Of a DNA stretch of 64,000 bases, positions 1 through 11,965 are shown in pieces. The position numbers and the translations under genes were made by a program. A model generated the notes under the pieces. That model made no database searches. It had not been told where the DNA came from and worked only from the letters and a program-made list of their open reading frames with translations. This DNA comes from Streptomyces uncialis (GTDB lineage Bacteria; Actinomycetota; Actinomycetes; Streptomycetales; Streptomycetaceae): NCBI RefSeq assembly GCF_036250755.1, contig NZ_CP109583.1, positions 310,001-374,000 on the forward strand, read 5' to 3'. The stretch's first letter is position 1. Each line of letters starts with the position of its first letter.

Positions 1-268
1 CTCCCAGCCACCTGCGGGGCCCGCTCCGAGGCGTCCGGAGCACGGCCCGACCACCCGGGCGGCAAGGCCAAGGCATGGATCGGCACGAGGCCGGGCAGGG
101 GTGCGCGGCGGGCCGGGCAAGGGTGCGCGCGGGGTCCGAGTGCGGAGGGCGAGGGTCTGAAGCGATCACGGACGGGCCGCGGCGATCATGAAGACGGCCC
201 CGGTGCGCGACGCCCCGTAGCCGTGTGTTCGAGTGGGCACAAGCGAGCACAAGGAACGAGGAGGAACA
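1..268. other. Upstream region without a recognisable gene
   Basis: Nothing recognisable as coding or RNA is seen here. The last 20 bases before position 269 hold a purine-rich GAGGAGG, the likely ribosome binding site of the following oxidoreductase gene. Confidence 0.5.
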
Positions 269-3205
269 ATGCCCCTGTTGGAGCCTGATCCGGACATCCT
301 TCGCCCCACGTCACGCCCCGCGGCCCCGGCACCGGACCGGGTACGGGACGATCGCTCCCCGGGCACTCCGGAGCCGCTGCGCGGTGACCTCGTGGCCCTG
401 CTCGGCGAGGACAAGGTCCTGACAGGGGTCTCCGACCTGGTCCGCTACGCGTCGGACGCCAGCCCCTACCGCTTCATGCCGCAGGTCGTGGTCGTCGCCG
501 AGGATCTCGACGACATCTCCGCCGTGCTGTCGTACGCGCGCGGCAAGGGCCGTGAGGTCGTGTTCCGGGCGGCGGGCACCTCGCTGAACGGTCAGGCCCA
601 GGGCGAGGACATCCTCGTCGACGTCCGTCGGCACTGGGCGGGCGTGCAGGTGCTGGACGAGGGCGCGCGGGTCCGGGTCGGCCCCGGGACGACGGTCGTC
701 CGCGTCAACGCGGCCCTCGCCCGCCACGGAAGAGTGCTCGGCCCCGACCCGGCGAGCGCGATCGCCTGCACCGTCGGGGGCGTCGTCGCCAACAACGCGT
801 CCGGAATGACCGCGGGCACCACCCGCAACTCCTACCGCACGGTCGCCTCCCTCACCTTCGTCCTGCCGTCCGGCACCGTGGTCGACACCGCCGACCCCGG
901 GGCCGACGCCGCGCTCGCCCACGCGGAACCCGCCCTGTGCGAGGGGCTGCTGGCCCTCAAGGCGGAGATCGAGGCCGACCCGGAGCTGGTCGCCCGGATC
1001 AGGGCGAAGTACGAGATCAAGAACACCAACGGCTACCGTCTCGACGCGTTCCTCGACGGAGCGACCCCCGTGCAGATCATGCGGGGCCTCATGGTGGGTT
1101 CCGAGGGCACGTTCGGATTCATCTCCGACATCGTCTTCGACACCCTCCCCCTGGACCGGCGGATCACCACCGCCCTGCTCTTCTTCCCCTCCCTCACCGC
1201 GGCGGCCGCGGCCGTGCCGGTGTTCAACGCGGCCGGAGCCCTCGCCGTGGAGCTGATGGACGGCAACACGCTCCGGGCCTCGGTCAGTGTGCAGGGGGTC
1301 CCGTCGGACTGGGCCGACCTGCCGCGGTCGACGGCCGCGCTGCTGGTGGAGTTCCGCGCCGCGGACCTCGCGGGACAGGAAGCGTACGAGGAGGCCGCAC
1401 AGGCCGCCATGTCGCGGCTGGACCTCGTCGCACCGGTTGCCTCGGTGACCAACGCCTTCACCCGGGACACGAGGACGATCAGCGGCTACTGGAAGGCCCG
1501 CAAGGCGTTCGTCACCGCCGTCGGCGGCTCACGGCCCTCCGGCACGACGCTGATCACCGAGGACTTCGCCGTTCCGCCGTCGCGGCTCGCGGACGCGTGC
1601 GAGGCGCTGATCGAGCTCCAGACCCGGCACGGCTTCGACGCCGCGGTCGCCGGCCACGCGGCCCACGGCAATCTCCACTTCCTGCTCGCCTTCGACGCGG
1701 GCAGACCCGAGGACGTCGACCGGTACGCCGCGTTCATGGACGAGTTCTGCCGACTGACGGTCGAACGCTTCGACGGCTCGCTCAAGGCCGAGCACGCCAC
1801 CGGACGCAACATCGCGCCCTTCCTTGAGCTGGAGTGGGGCCCCACCGCGACGGCACTGATGTGGCGGATCAAGGAACTCATCGACCCGGACGGTGTCCTC
1901 GCCCCCCGTGTCGTCCTGGACCGGGACCCCCGGGCCCATCTGCGGGGCCTCAAGACGATCCCCCGGATCGAACTGATCGCCGATCCGTGCATCGAGTGCG
2001 GCTTCTGCGAACCCACCTGTCCCAGCCAGGACGTCACCACCACACCCCGTCAGCGGATCGTGCTGCGGCGCGAGATGATGCGACAGCCAGCCGGTTCCGA
2101 CGTCGAGGAAGAGCTGCTCGACGCGTACGGCTACGACGCCGTCGACACCTGCGCCGGTGACTCGACGTGCAAGCTGGCCTGCCCGGTGGGCATCGACACC
2201 GGGGCGATGATGAAGGACTTCCGGCACGCCCGGCACTCCCCGCGCGAGGAGCGGGTCGCCGCCTTCACCGCCAAGAACTTCAAAGCCGTCGAGGCGTCGG
2301 CCCGACTCGCCGTGGCCGCCGCGGACCGCGTCAGCGACCGGCTGCTGACAGCTGTCACCCGCACGGCACGCAAGGCGGTACGACCCGACCTCGTACCGGA
2401 GTGGCTGCCCGTAGTGCCCGGCGCGGCACCGCGCGGACTGCCCCGCACCGCGCGCGCGGACGCCACCGCCGTCTACTACCCGGCCTGCGTCAACCGCATC
2501 TTCGGCGGCCCCGAGGGCCGGGAGGGGCCGTCGCTGCCGGAGGCCGTGGTGGCGGTGTCCGCCCGCGCCGGGAAGCCGGTATGGATCCCTGACGATGTGT
2601 CCGGGACGTGCTGCGCCACCATCTGGCACTCCAAGGGCTACGACTCCGGGAACGCGGTCATGGCCAACAGGATCGTGGAGGCGGCCTGGGCCTGGACGAA
2701 CGGCGGCAGGCTCCCGCTGGTGGTGGACGCGTCCTCCTGCACGCTCGGCATCGCCCACGAGGTCGTCCCCTATCTCACCCCGGAGAACAAGCGGCTGCAC
2801 CAGGAATTGACCGTCGTCGACTCCATCGTCTGGGCGGCCGAGGAACTTCTGCCGGGGCTCACCGTCCACCGGACCATCGACTCCGCGGTGCTGCATCCCA
2901 CCTGCTCCATGCGTCACCTCGGTGACGAGGAGCAGCTCCGCGCGGTCGCGGAGGTGTGCGCCGACGAGGTGGTGGTGCCGGACGACGCCGGGTGCTGCGC
3001 CTTCGCGGGCGACCGCGGGATGCTGCACAAGGAGCTCACGGAGTCCGCGACCCGCAAGGAGGCCGCTGCCGTGACTTCCCGTCACTTCGACGCCCATCTG
3101 TCGGCGAACCGGATGTGCGAGGTCGGCATGGACCATGCGACGGGCCGCAGCTACTACTCGGTCCTGCTGGAGCTGGAGCGCGCCACACGTCCGGAAGGTT
3201 CGTGA
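269..3205 (+). CDS. FAD-binding and (Fe-S)-binding oxidoreductase, D-lactate/2-hydroxyacid dehydrogenase type
   Basis: Large fused flavoprotein of 978 residues, related to D-lactate and D-2-hydroxyglutarate dehydrogenases that oxidise a 2-hydroxyacid and pass electrons through iron-sulfur clusters to a membrane acceptor. Order: an FAD-binding PCMH-type domain (GTSLNGQAQGEDILVDVRR, then VGGVVANNASGM) over about residues 60-240, an FAD-oxidase C-terminal substrate domain to about 580, a 4Fe-4S ferredoxin segment with CIECGFCEPTCP near 585, a second cysteine group (CAGDSTCKLACP), and two CCG-type cysteine-rich repeats (GTCCATIWHSKGY and DAGCCAFAGDRG). The frame is open from a GTG at 233, but ATG at 269 is preferred because GAGGAGG lies 5 bases upstream. 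All cofactor motifs are intact. The exact substrate cannot be read from the sequence. It stands alone, with a convergent lipoprotein gene downstream. Confidence 0.9.
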   Translation: MPLLEPDPDILRPTSRPAAPAPDRVRDDRSPGTPEPLRGDLVALLGEDKVLTGVSDLVRYASDASPYRFMPQVVVVAEDLDDISAVLSYARGKGREVVFRAAGTSLNGQAQGEDILVDVRRHWAGVQVLDEGARVRVGPGTTVVRVNAALARHGRVLGPDPASAIACTVGGVVANNASGMTAGTTRNSYRTVASLTFVLPSGTVVDTADPGADAALAHAEPALCEGLLALKAEIEADPELVARIRAKYEIKNTNGYRLDAFLDGATPVQIMRGLMVGSEGTFGFISDIVFDTLPLDRRITTALLFFPSLTAAAAAVPVFNAAGALAVELMDGNTLRASVSVQGVPSDWADLPRSTAALLVEFRAADLAGQEAYEEAAQAAMSRLDLVAPVASVTNAFTRDTRTISGYWKARKAFVTAVGGSRPSGTTLITEDFAVPPSRLADACEALIELQTRHGFDAAVAGHAAHGNLHFLLAFDAGRPEDVDRYAAFMDEFCRLTVERFDGSLKAEHATGRNIAPFLELEWGPTATALMWRIKELIDPDGVLAPRVVLDRDPRAHLRGLKTIPRIELIADPCIECGFCEPTCPSQDVTTTPRQRIVLRREMMRQPAGSDVEEELLDAYGYDAVDTCAGDSTCKLACPVGIDTGAMMKDFRHARHSPREERVAAFTAKNFKAVEASARLAVAAADRVSDRLLTAVTRTARKAVRPDLVPEWLPVVPGAAPRGLPRTARADATAVYYPACVNRIFGGPEGREGPSLPEAVVAVSARAGKPVWIPDDVSGTCCATIWHSKGYDSGNAVMANRIVEAAWAWTNGGRLPLVVDASSCTLGIAHEVVPYLTPENKRLHQELTVVDSIVWAAEELLPGLTVHRTIDSAVLHPTCSMRHLGDEEQLRAVAEVCADEVVVPDDAGCCAFAGDRGMLHKELTESATRKEAAAVTSRHFDAHLSANRMCEVGMDHATGRSYYSVLLELERATRPEGS

Positions 3206-3292
3206 GCGGTCTCTCGTTCCGTACGGCCGGGGGCGGTGCGCGTCTCCGGCCGCCTCCGGAACGGAAGGGCGAAGCGGCCAGGGGAACCGCGG

Positions 3293-4060
3293 CTATGTCC
3301 GCAGTCGCGCCTTGTCCCCCATCACCACGACAGGTCGCAGTTCGGGGTCGAGGGTGCGCAGCAGATACTCCATCCCGGACCGCGACAGGCTCACACATCC
3401 CGATGTGCCGCCGCCGTGGTCCAGGTGGAACCAGATGCTCCCGCCCTTCGACCCGCCCTGCGGCCGTACCGGATCGTTCGGCGGGACACCCCTGACCCGG
3501 TTGTAGTCGATGGCTATGACGTAGTCGAAGTCGTTCCAGTAGCGCTCGGCCCAGTGGCGGGGCGCCTGGAACGCCGCCGACCGTGTGTACGGCAGTTTCG
3601 CCCCGGGGTCGGGCAGCACTCCGCCCGCGTCGGACAGCGAGAAGACCCCCACCGGGCTGCGCTTGTCGTCCTCCCGGTGATCGGGGGTCCACCCCTTCCG
3701 TCCGTTGTGCGCGCGCCAGCTCCTTGCCTTGCGCCAGCCGGTCCCGTCCTTGGTGTACAGCACGACCGTCGCGTCGGCGGAGTCGGCGTGGTCCCCGTAC
3801 ACCGCGACGACCTGGCGGGCGGCGGACGGAATACGCCGGTGGGTCCGGTCACCGACGCCGGGGACACGGTCGAATCTGCTGGGACGGGCCCCGGGCCGGG
3901 CCGAGGGGGAACTCGTGGCGCCGTCGGTGACCGTCCGTCTCCCGTCGGGGCGGGCATCGTCGCCCGTGGATCCGCAGGCGGCCAGGGGAACGAGCAGCGC
4001 GGCGCAGGTCGCCGCGGCGACCGCGGCGCGTGTCAGGGCGGCGACAGGCATGCGCCCCAT
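3293..4060 (-). CDS. L,D-transpeptidase (YkuD)-type lipoprotein
   Basis: A 255-residue exported protein. The N-terminus has basic residues, a hydrophobic stretch and a lipobox (LVPLAAC, Cys 29), so it should be a diacylglyceryl-anchored lipoprotein on the outer face of the membrane. The C-terminal half matches the YkuD fold: a SPVGVF entry motif, a conserved YNR segment, then HLDHGGGTSGCVSLS, which holds the catalytic His and Cys of L,D-transpeptidases. Such enzymes make 3-3 peptidoglycan cross-links or attach proteins to the wall. Some close relatives are only described as YkuD-domain proteins, so activity is inferred from the motif. Ser and Thr replace the arginine often found after the GC motif. 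Convergent with the upstream oxidoreductase. Confidence 0.85.
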   Translation of the reverse strand: MGRMPVAALTRAAVAAATCAALLVPLAACGSTGDDARPDGRRTVTDGATSSPSARPGARPSRFDRVPGVGDRTHRRIPSAARQVVAVYGDHADSADATVVLYTKDGTGWRKARSWRAHNGRKGWTPDHREDDKRSPVGVFSLSDAGGVLPDPGAKLPYTRSAAFQAPRHWAERYWNDFDYVIAIDYNRVRGVPPNDPVRPQGGSKGGSIWFHLDHGGGTSGCVSLSRSGMEYLLRTLDPELRPVVVMGDKARLRT

Positions 4061-4446
4061 GCTCGCATCGGCCGAACAGCGCGATGACCGTGCGACGGAC
4101 CGCCGTACGCATTCAGGCGCGATCTTTGCCGTGATCCGGAAAATCGTTTGCCTGACGGGCGCTGAAAGGTGAGGCTTTCACGGTTTGCACCCACCGGCAG
4201 CCGCATCCGGTGTCCGTGCCCTCGCCCACGTCTTCAGCCATGTCCTACCCCTTTGCCCGCAGGTGAGCGCCCCATATGCCCGCGGGTGAGCGCCGACCCA
4301 TGTCCTGATCCTGTCCTCGATCACCGTGCGGGACGTCGTCCCCGATGGCGTCCGCTCCCTACGTACCCCCACTCCGTACGCCGACGGCTTCACCGCCACG
4401 CGTCTCTCCCCGACACCCCCGACCGCCATCCAAGTCCTGGGACACC

Positions 4447-6407
<1,961 letters not shown>

Positions 6408-6411
<4 letters not shown>

Positions 6412-8198
6412 TCGGCTTGGCGCCCCCGGCGTACGACCCGGCGGCTCCGACGACGGCGAACACCCTGCCGGTCGGCGCGCCCGCCACCGTACGTGCCTAC
6501 GTCAAGGAACTCTTCCGACGCCACCGCACGGCCTTCCTCGCGCTCGTCACCGTGAACGCCGTCGCGGTGATCGCCTCCATGGTGGGCCCCTATCTGCTGG
6601 GCGCTCTGGTGGAACGGGTGTCCGAGGGCGGCGACGCACTCGGTGAGCTGCGGATCGGCCCGACGGTCGTGGCCTTCGCGGTCGCGCTCGTGGTGCAGGC
6701 CGCTTTCATCCAGCAGGTGCGGCTGCGGGGCGCGGTGCTCGGTGAGCAGATGCTCGCGGATCTGCGCGAGGACTTCCTCGTACGGTCGGTACGGCTGCCC
6801 CCGGGTGTGCTGGAACGCGCCGGTACCGGCGATCTGCTCTCCCGGATCACCACCGACATCGACCGGCTGTCCAACGCGATGCGTGAGGCCGTGCCTCAGC
6901 TGGCGATCGGTGTGGTGTGGGTGGTGCTGCTGCTCGGCGGGCTCACCGTCACCGCCCCCGAACTGGCACCTGCCGTAGTCGTAGCGGTGCCGCTGCTGGT
7001 CATCGGCTGCCGCTGGTACTTCAAGCGCGCCCCGGCCGCCTACCGGTCGGAGGCCGCCGGATACGCCGCGGTCGCGAGTGCCCTCGCCGAGACCATCGAC
7101 GCCGGCCGGACGGTCGAGGCACACCGGCTGGGTGAGCGCCGGGTGGCGCTGTCCGACCTCCGGATCACTCAGTGGACCGCGTGGGAACGCTACACAATGT
7201 GGCTGCGGTCCGTCCTGTTCCCCGTCGTCAACCTGACACACATCACCGTGCTGGGCTCCGTACTGATGGTGGGCGGTGTCTTCGTCCTCCAGGGCTGGAT
7301 CACAGTGGGCCAGCTGACCACCGGGGCGCTTCTGGCCCAGATGCTCGTGGACCCGGTCGGGCTGATCCTGCGTTGGTACGACGAGCTCCAGGTCGCCCAG
7401 GTGTCGCTCGCCCGGCTCGTGGGGGTGCGGGACATCGAGCCCGAGGAGGGTGACGACTCGGTGTCGCCCGAGGGCCGCGCGGTGCACGCCGACGCGGTGC
7501 GGTTCGGCTACCGCGCGGGGGTCGACGTCCTGCGCGACGTGTCGCTGAGGGTCGAACCCGGTACCCGGCTCGCCCTGGTCGGCCCGTCCGGCGCCGGCAA
7601 GTCGACGCTGGGCCGGCTGCTCGCCGGGATCTACGCCCCAGGTGGTGGCGCCATCACCCTCGGTGGGGCCGAGCTGTCGCGGATGCCCGCGGAGCGGGTG
7701 CGCTCCCATGTGGCGCTCGTCAACCAGGAGCATCATGTGTTCGTGGGCTCGCTCCGTGACAATCTCCGGCTGGCACGTTCCACCGCTGAGGACCCCGAGC
7801 TGTGGGCCGCTCTCGAAGCGGTGGACGCCGAGGTATGGGCGCGTGCGCTGGACGCGGGGCTGGACACCGACGTCGGTTCGGGCGGTCTGGGTCTGACCCC
7901 GGCGCAGGCCCAGCAGATCGCGCTGGCCCGACTGGTGCTGGCCGATCCGCACACGCTGGTCCTGGACGAGGCGACCTCCCTCCTCGACCCTCGTGCCGCA
8001 CGGCATCTGGAGCGGTCGCTCGCCCGGGTGCTCGACGGCCGGACGGTGGTCGCGATCGCGCACCGGCTGCACACCGCCCACGACGCCGAGGTGATCGCCG
8101 TGGTCGAGCAGGGCCGCATCACCGAGCTGGGCAGCCATGACGAGTTGGTCGCGGCGGACGGCGCGTACGCGGCGCTGTGGCGGTCCTGGCACGGCTAG
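6408..8198 (+). CDS. ABC exporter half-transporter with canonical Walker A (subunit B)
   Basis: A 596-residue type-I ABC exporter half: membrane domain to about residue 340, NBD after that. The Walker A (GPSGAGKST), Walker B (LVLDEATSLLD) and H-loop (AIAHRL) are intact, whereas the signature that should read LSGGQ is LTPAQAQQ. This complements subunit A, which has a perfect signature but no P-loop. Paired, Walker A of this protein faces the LSGGQ of A to make one competent site, and the second site is dead on both faces. That is the asymmetric layout known from heterodimeric exporters. Its ATG overlaps the TGA of subunit A, consistent with translational coupling and 1:1 synthesis. A strong hairpin follows 13 bases after the stop. 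The exported compound cannot be deduced. Confidence 0.9.
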
Positions 8199-8211
8199 GA
8201 CCTGACCGTCT

Positions 8212-8240
8212 CCGTGGTCCGGGCGGCACCCGGACCACGG
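8212..8240 (+). terminator. Hairpin terminator after the ABC pair
   Basis: Perfect 12-bp stem (CCGTGGTCCGGG with its complement) around a 5-base loop, 13 bases after the subunit B stop. There is no U-tract, as is common for Streptomyces terminators. Confidence 0.75.
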
Positions 8241-8370
8241 ATCGTCGTGGCTCCGACGACGGTCGGTACCCCGGGCACCGACCGCCCTCGGGGCCCGGGA
8301 CCCCGGCACCCGAAGCCGTTCGGAACAGGGTGCCGACGCAGGTGGTGGCGCGGACGCCGATGCCAGCGAC

Positions 8371-8400
8371 GGTGGCGGTGGCGGTGGCGGTGGCGGTGGC
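8371..8400. repeat. Five tandem GGTGGC hexamers
   Basis: Exact GGTGGC x5 directly beside the 3' end of the DUF457 gene, outside any convincing coding sequence. A possible slippage site without a visible function. Confidence 0.85.
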
Positions 8401-8401
8401 G

Positions 8402-9196
8402 TCAGATGACGTTCAGCGCGGCGGCCCCACCGACACCGCCGAGCAGCATGAAGGCGGGCATCAGCACCTTCAGCTCGACCCAGCTCCCCGCGCGGAACCG
8501 CATCATCTTCGGCGGGCCCAGCGGGTACCAGCGCTTCTTCCCTATCGGGATGGGCCACAGGATCGGGCAACCGGAGATCGTGAGCGCGTCGCCGATGTCG
8601 TGGACCAGTGCGCCCAACACGATCGGCAGGCCGAGCCAGAGGTACTCCTGCCCTGGTTCGGTGAACAGCCAGCCCGAGCCGTTGCCCGGCTGATCCAGCA
8701 CACCGGCGAGAATCCAGGCGCACGCCGCCGCCAGCAGCCAGACGAGGACATCGCTGCTCTGTCCCCTGGTGGCCCGCCACAGCAGGCCCTCGATCGCCAG
8801 CACGAGATGGACGAACAGCAGACCGAGCACCGCCCAGCGACCGCCCGTGACCGCGAGCACGGACGCGCCGCCGCCGATGAGGACGGCCCAGAGCCAGGTG
8901 TGCGTCAGGGTGCGGTGTCCGCCGGAGCGCCGGGGGTCGCCCGGCTTCCTGGTGCCCTTGTAGACGGCGTACGAGAGCTTGTCGACGATCTCGCACAAGC
9001 CCCTGGAGACCGGCCCGAAGGCGCGGGATATCGTCGCGGCCTTGTGGTCGAGGTCGGGTGCGAGCGCGGCGCCGGCGCATATCAGCGCCCCGGTCAGCAG
9101 CACGGGCCACGGCATGGTGTGACCGGCCGCTGCCGCCGCGGCCCCCACCCCCAGCCAGGCTGCCGCTCCTGACAGTGAGTGTGCCGGTCCCATCAT
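8402..9196 (-). CDS. YdjM/DUF457-type membrane-bound metal-dependent hydrolase family protein
   Basis: Integral membrane protein of about 264 residues. The N-terminus MMGPAHSLSG holds the conserved early His. A hydrophobic segment leads to LAPDLDHKAATISRAFG, whose DLDH pair is the characteristic putative metal ligand of the DUF457/YdjM family. A second conserved His lies in GHRTLTHTWLW, and several further transmembrane stretches follow. E. coli YdjM is SOS-regulated and called a metal-dependent hydrolase, but no reaction is established. Three in-frame ATGs lie between 9193 and 9214; 9196 (MMGPAHS) matches the family start best. It is divergent from the DExH helicase gene. Confidence 0.82.
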   Translation of the reverse strand: MMGPAHSLSGAAAWLGVGAAAAAAGHTMPWPVLLTGALICAGAALAPDLDHKAATISRAFGPVSRGLCEIVDKLSYAVYKGTRKPGDPRRSGGHRTLTHTWLWAVLIGGGASVLAVTGGRWAVLGLLFVHLVLAIEGLLWRATRGQSSDVLVWLLAAACAWILAGVLDQPGNGSGWLFTEPGQEYLWLGLPIVLGALVHDIGDALTISGCPILWPIPIGKKRWYPLGPPKMMRFRAGSWVELKVLMPAFMLLGGVGGAAALNVI

Positions 9197-9374
9197 GGTG
9201 GTGCCCCGCCCCATTTCCCTTGTCCGGCCGGTCCACGGCCCGGGCGATGCCGTCATGCCTGGTGGTGGACGTCCGTGTGTGCTGACGCTGTGTCGGCGCA
9301 TCAGCGTAACGTTCTCGATCTTCGTACGGTCGCCCGATTCCCTGATCGGAGCCGAAGCCAGGCAAGATAAGACA

Positions 9375-11888
9375 GTGACCCTTATCGATCAGCTTCCGCA
9401 GTCCGCCGACCCCGACGCTCTTTACGAGGCCTTCGGGTCGTGGGCCGAGGGGCGTGGCCTCACCCTGTACCCGCATCAGGAGGAGGCGCTGATCGAGGTC
9501 GTCTCGGGGGCGAACGTCATCGTCTCCACACCCACCGGCTCGGGAAAGAGCATGATCGCGGCGGGCGCCCACTTCGCGGCCCTGGCACGCGACGAGGTCA
9601 CCTTCTACACGGCACCGATCAAGGCTCTCGTCTCGGAGAAGTTCTTCGAGCTGTGCAAGATGTTCGGCACGGAGAACGTGGGCATGCTGACGGGTGACGC
9701 CTCCGTGAACTCGGACGCGCCCATCATCTGCTGCACCGCCGAGGTCCTCGCGTCGATCGCGCTGCGTGACGGCAGGAACGCCGATGTCGGCCAGGTCGTC
9801 ATGGACGAGTTCCATTTCTACGCCGAGGGCGACCGGGGCTGGGCCTGGCAGATCCCGCTGCTGGAACTGCCGCAGGCGCAGTTCGTCCTCATGTCGGCGA
9901 CGCTCGGCGACATGGCGATGTTCGAGAAGGACCTGACCCGTCGTACGGGCAGGCCGACAGCGGTCGTCCGGTCGGCGACCCGCCCGGTGCCGCTGTCCTA
10001 CGAGTACCGTCTGACGCCGATGACGGACACCCTCACCGAACTCCTGGAGACCAAGCAGGCACCCGTCTACATCGTGCACTTCACCCAGGCCCAGGCGGTG
10101 GAACGGGCCCAGGCGCTGATGAGCATCAACATGTGCACGCGGCAGGAGAAGGACCGGATCGCCGAGCTGATCGGCAACTTCCGCTTCACCACGAAGTTCG
10201 GCCGCAATCTGTCGCGCTACGTACGCCACGGCATCGGGGTGCACCACGCGGGCATGCTGCCGAAGTACCGGCGGCTGGTGGAGAAGCTCGCCCAGGCGGG
10301 ACTCCTGAAGGTCATCTGTGGGACGGACACACTGGGTGTCGGTGTCAATGTGCCCATCCGGACCGTACTGTTCACGGCGCTCAGCAAGTACGACGGCAAC
10401 CGGGTGAGGACCCTGCGGGCGCGGGAGTTCCACCAGATCGCCGGACGGGCGGGGCGCGCGGGATTCGACACGGCCGGCTTCGTGGTGGCCCAGGCGCCCG
10501 AGCACGTCATCGAGAACGAGAAGGCCCTGGCGAAGGCGGGGGACGACCCGAAGAAGCGGCGCAAGGTGGTCCGCAAGAAGGCGCCCGAGGGGTTCGTCGG
10601 CTGGGGCGAGAGCACTTTCGACAAGCTGATCACCTCGGACCCCGAGCCTCTGACCTCGCGCTTCCGTGTCACCCACACCATGCTGCTCGCGGTGATCGCA
10701 AGGCCCGGCAACGCTTTCGACGCGATGCGTCATCTGCTGGAGGACAATCATGAGCCCCGCAAGCAGCAGTTGCGTCATATCCGGCGGGCCATCGCGATCT
10801 ACCGCTCCCTGCTGGACGGGGGCATCGTGGAGAAGCTGGACGAGCCGGACGCCGAGGGAAGGATCGTGCGGCTGACGGTCGATCTCCAGCAGGACTTCGC
10901 GCTCAACCAGCCTTTGTCCACGTTCGCGCTCGCGGCGTTCGAACTCCTCGCCCCCGAGTCCCCGTCGTACGCGCTGGACATGGTGTCCGTGGTGGAGTCC
11001 ACGCTGGACGACCCCCGGCAGATCCTCGCCGCCCAGCAGAACAAGGCGCGCGGGGAGGCCGTGGCCGCGATGAAGGCCGACGGTGTCGAGTACGAGGACC
11101 GCATGGAGCGGCTCCAGGACGTGTCGTACCCGAAGCCGTTGGAGGAGTTGCTGTTCCACGCCTACGACACGTACCGCCACAGCCACCCCTGGGTGGGCGA
11201 CCACCCGCTGTCGCCGAAGTCGGTCATCCGTGACATGTACGAGCGTGCCATGACGTTCACGGAGTTCGTGTCGTACTACGAACTGGCGCGTACCGAGGGC
11301 ATCGTGCTGCGGTACCTGGCCAGCGCGTTCAAGGCGCTCGACCACACCGTGCCGGACGATCTGAAGTCGGAGGATCTGCAGGATCTGATCGCCTGGCTCG
11401 GTGAGATGGTCCGCCAGGTGGACTCCAGCCTTCTGGACGAGTGGGAGCAGCTCGCCAATCCGGAGGTGATGACGGCGGAGGAGGCGCAGGAGAGGGCCGA
11501 CCAGGTGAAGCCGGTGACCTCCAACGGCCGCGCGTTCCGGGTACTGGTCCGCAACGCGATGTTCCGCCGGGTGGAGCTGGCGGCTCTCGACCATCTCTCC
11601 GAGCTCGGAGAGATGGACAAGGAGTCGGGCTGGGACGCCGACACGTGGGGCGACGCGATGGACAAGTACTGGGACGAGTACGACGACCTGGGTACCGGTC
11701 CGGACGCGCGCGGCCCGCGGCTGCTGATGATCCAGGAGGACGCCGAGCACGGTCTGTGGCGGGTGCGGCAGTCCTTCGCGGACCCGAACGGTGATCACGA
11801 CTGGGGCATCAGCGCGGAGGTGGACCTGACGGCCTCCGACGAGGAGGGCCGGGCTGTCGTCCGTGTCACCTCGGTCGGACAGTTGTGA
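9375..11888 (+). CDS. DExH-box RNA helicase with DUF3516 C-terminal domain
   Basis: An 837-residue superfamily-2 helicase of the Ski2-like actinobacterial group. Motif I is STPTGSGKS near residue 55, motif II DEFHF, motif III MSATLG and motif VI HQIAGRAGRAG. The second RecA domain is followed by a basic segment (KKRRKVVRKKAPEG) and a long alpha-helical C-terminal part matching DUF3516. Such proteins are thought to remodel RNA; the substrate is not known. GTG at 9375 gives MTLIDQLPQS. The ORF is open back to 9195, but the extra 60 codons overlap the divergent gene's start and look non-coding. There is no Shine-Dalgarno before the GTG, so the message may be leaderless. All catalytic motifs are intact. 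Confidence 0.92.
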   Translation: MTLIDQLPQSADPDALYEAFGSWAEGRGLTLYPHQEEALIEVVSGANVIVSTPTGSGKSMIAAGAHFAALARDEVTFYTAPIKALVSEKFFELCKMFGTENVGMLTGDASVNSDAPIICCTAEVLASIALRDGRNADVGQVVMDEFHFYAEGDRGWAWQIPLLELPQAQFVLMSATLGDMAMFEKDLTRRTGRPTAVVRSATRPVPLSYEYRLTPMTDTLTELLETKQAPVYIVHFTQAQAVERAQALMSINMCTRQEKDRIAELIGNFRFTTKFGRNLSRYVRHGIGVHHAGMLPKYRRLVEKLAQAGLLKVICGTDTLGVGVNVPIRTVLFTALSKYDGNRVRTLRAREFHQIAGRAGRAGFDTAGFVVAQAPEHVIENEKALAKAGDDPKKRRKVVRKKAPEGFVGWGESTFDKLITSDPEPLTSRFRVTHTMLLAVIARPGNAFDAMRHLLEDNHEPRKQQLRHIRRAIAIYRSLLDGGIVEKLDEPDAEGRIVRLTVDLQQDFALNQPLSTFALAAFELLAPESPSYALDMVSVVESTLDDPRQILAAQQNKARGEAVAAMKADGVEYEDRMERLQDVSYPKPLEELLFHAYDTYRHSHPWVGDHPLSPKSVIRDMYERAMTFTEFVSYYELARTEGIVLRYLASAFKALDHTVPDDLKSEDLQDLIAWLGEMVRQVDSSLLDEWEQLANPEVMTAEEAQERADQVKPVTSNGRAFRVLVRNAMFRRVELAALDHLSELGEMDKESGWDADTWGDAMDKYWDEYDDLGTGPDARGPRLLMIQEDAEHGLWRVRQSFADPNGDHDWGISAEVDLTASDEEGRAVVRVTSVGQL

Positions 11889-11965
11889 GACCGCTGAGGG
11901 CATGTCAGGTCGCTCCTTCCTGAGGGTGGGATCGCGTTGAGCTCGGTACGGGGCCGGTCGGCCGA

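Noticed and set aside
8341..8400. Possible CRISPR-like array in the GGTGGC tract
   Set aside because: Simple tandem hexamers without spacers. No CRISPR array was found anywhere in the window.
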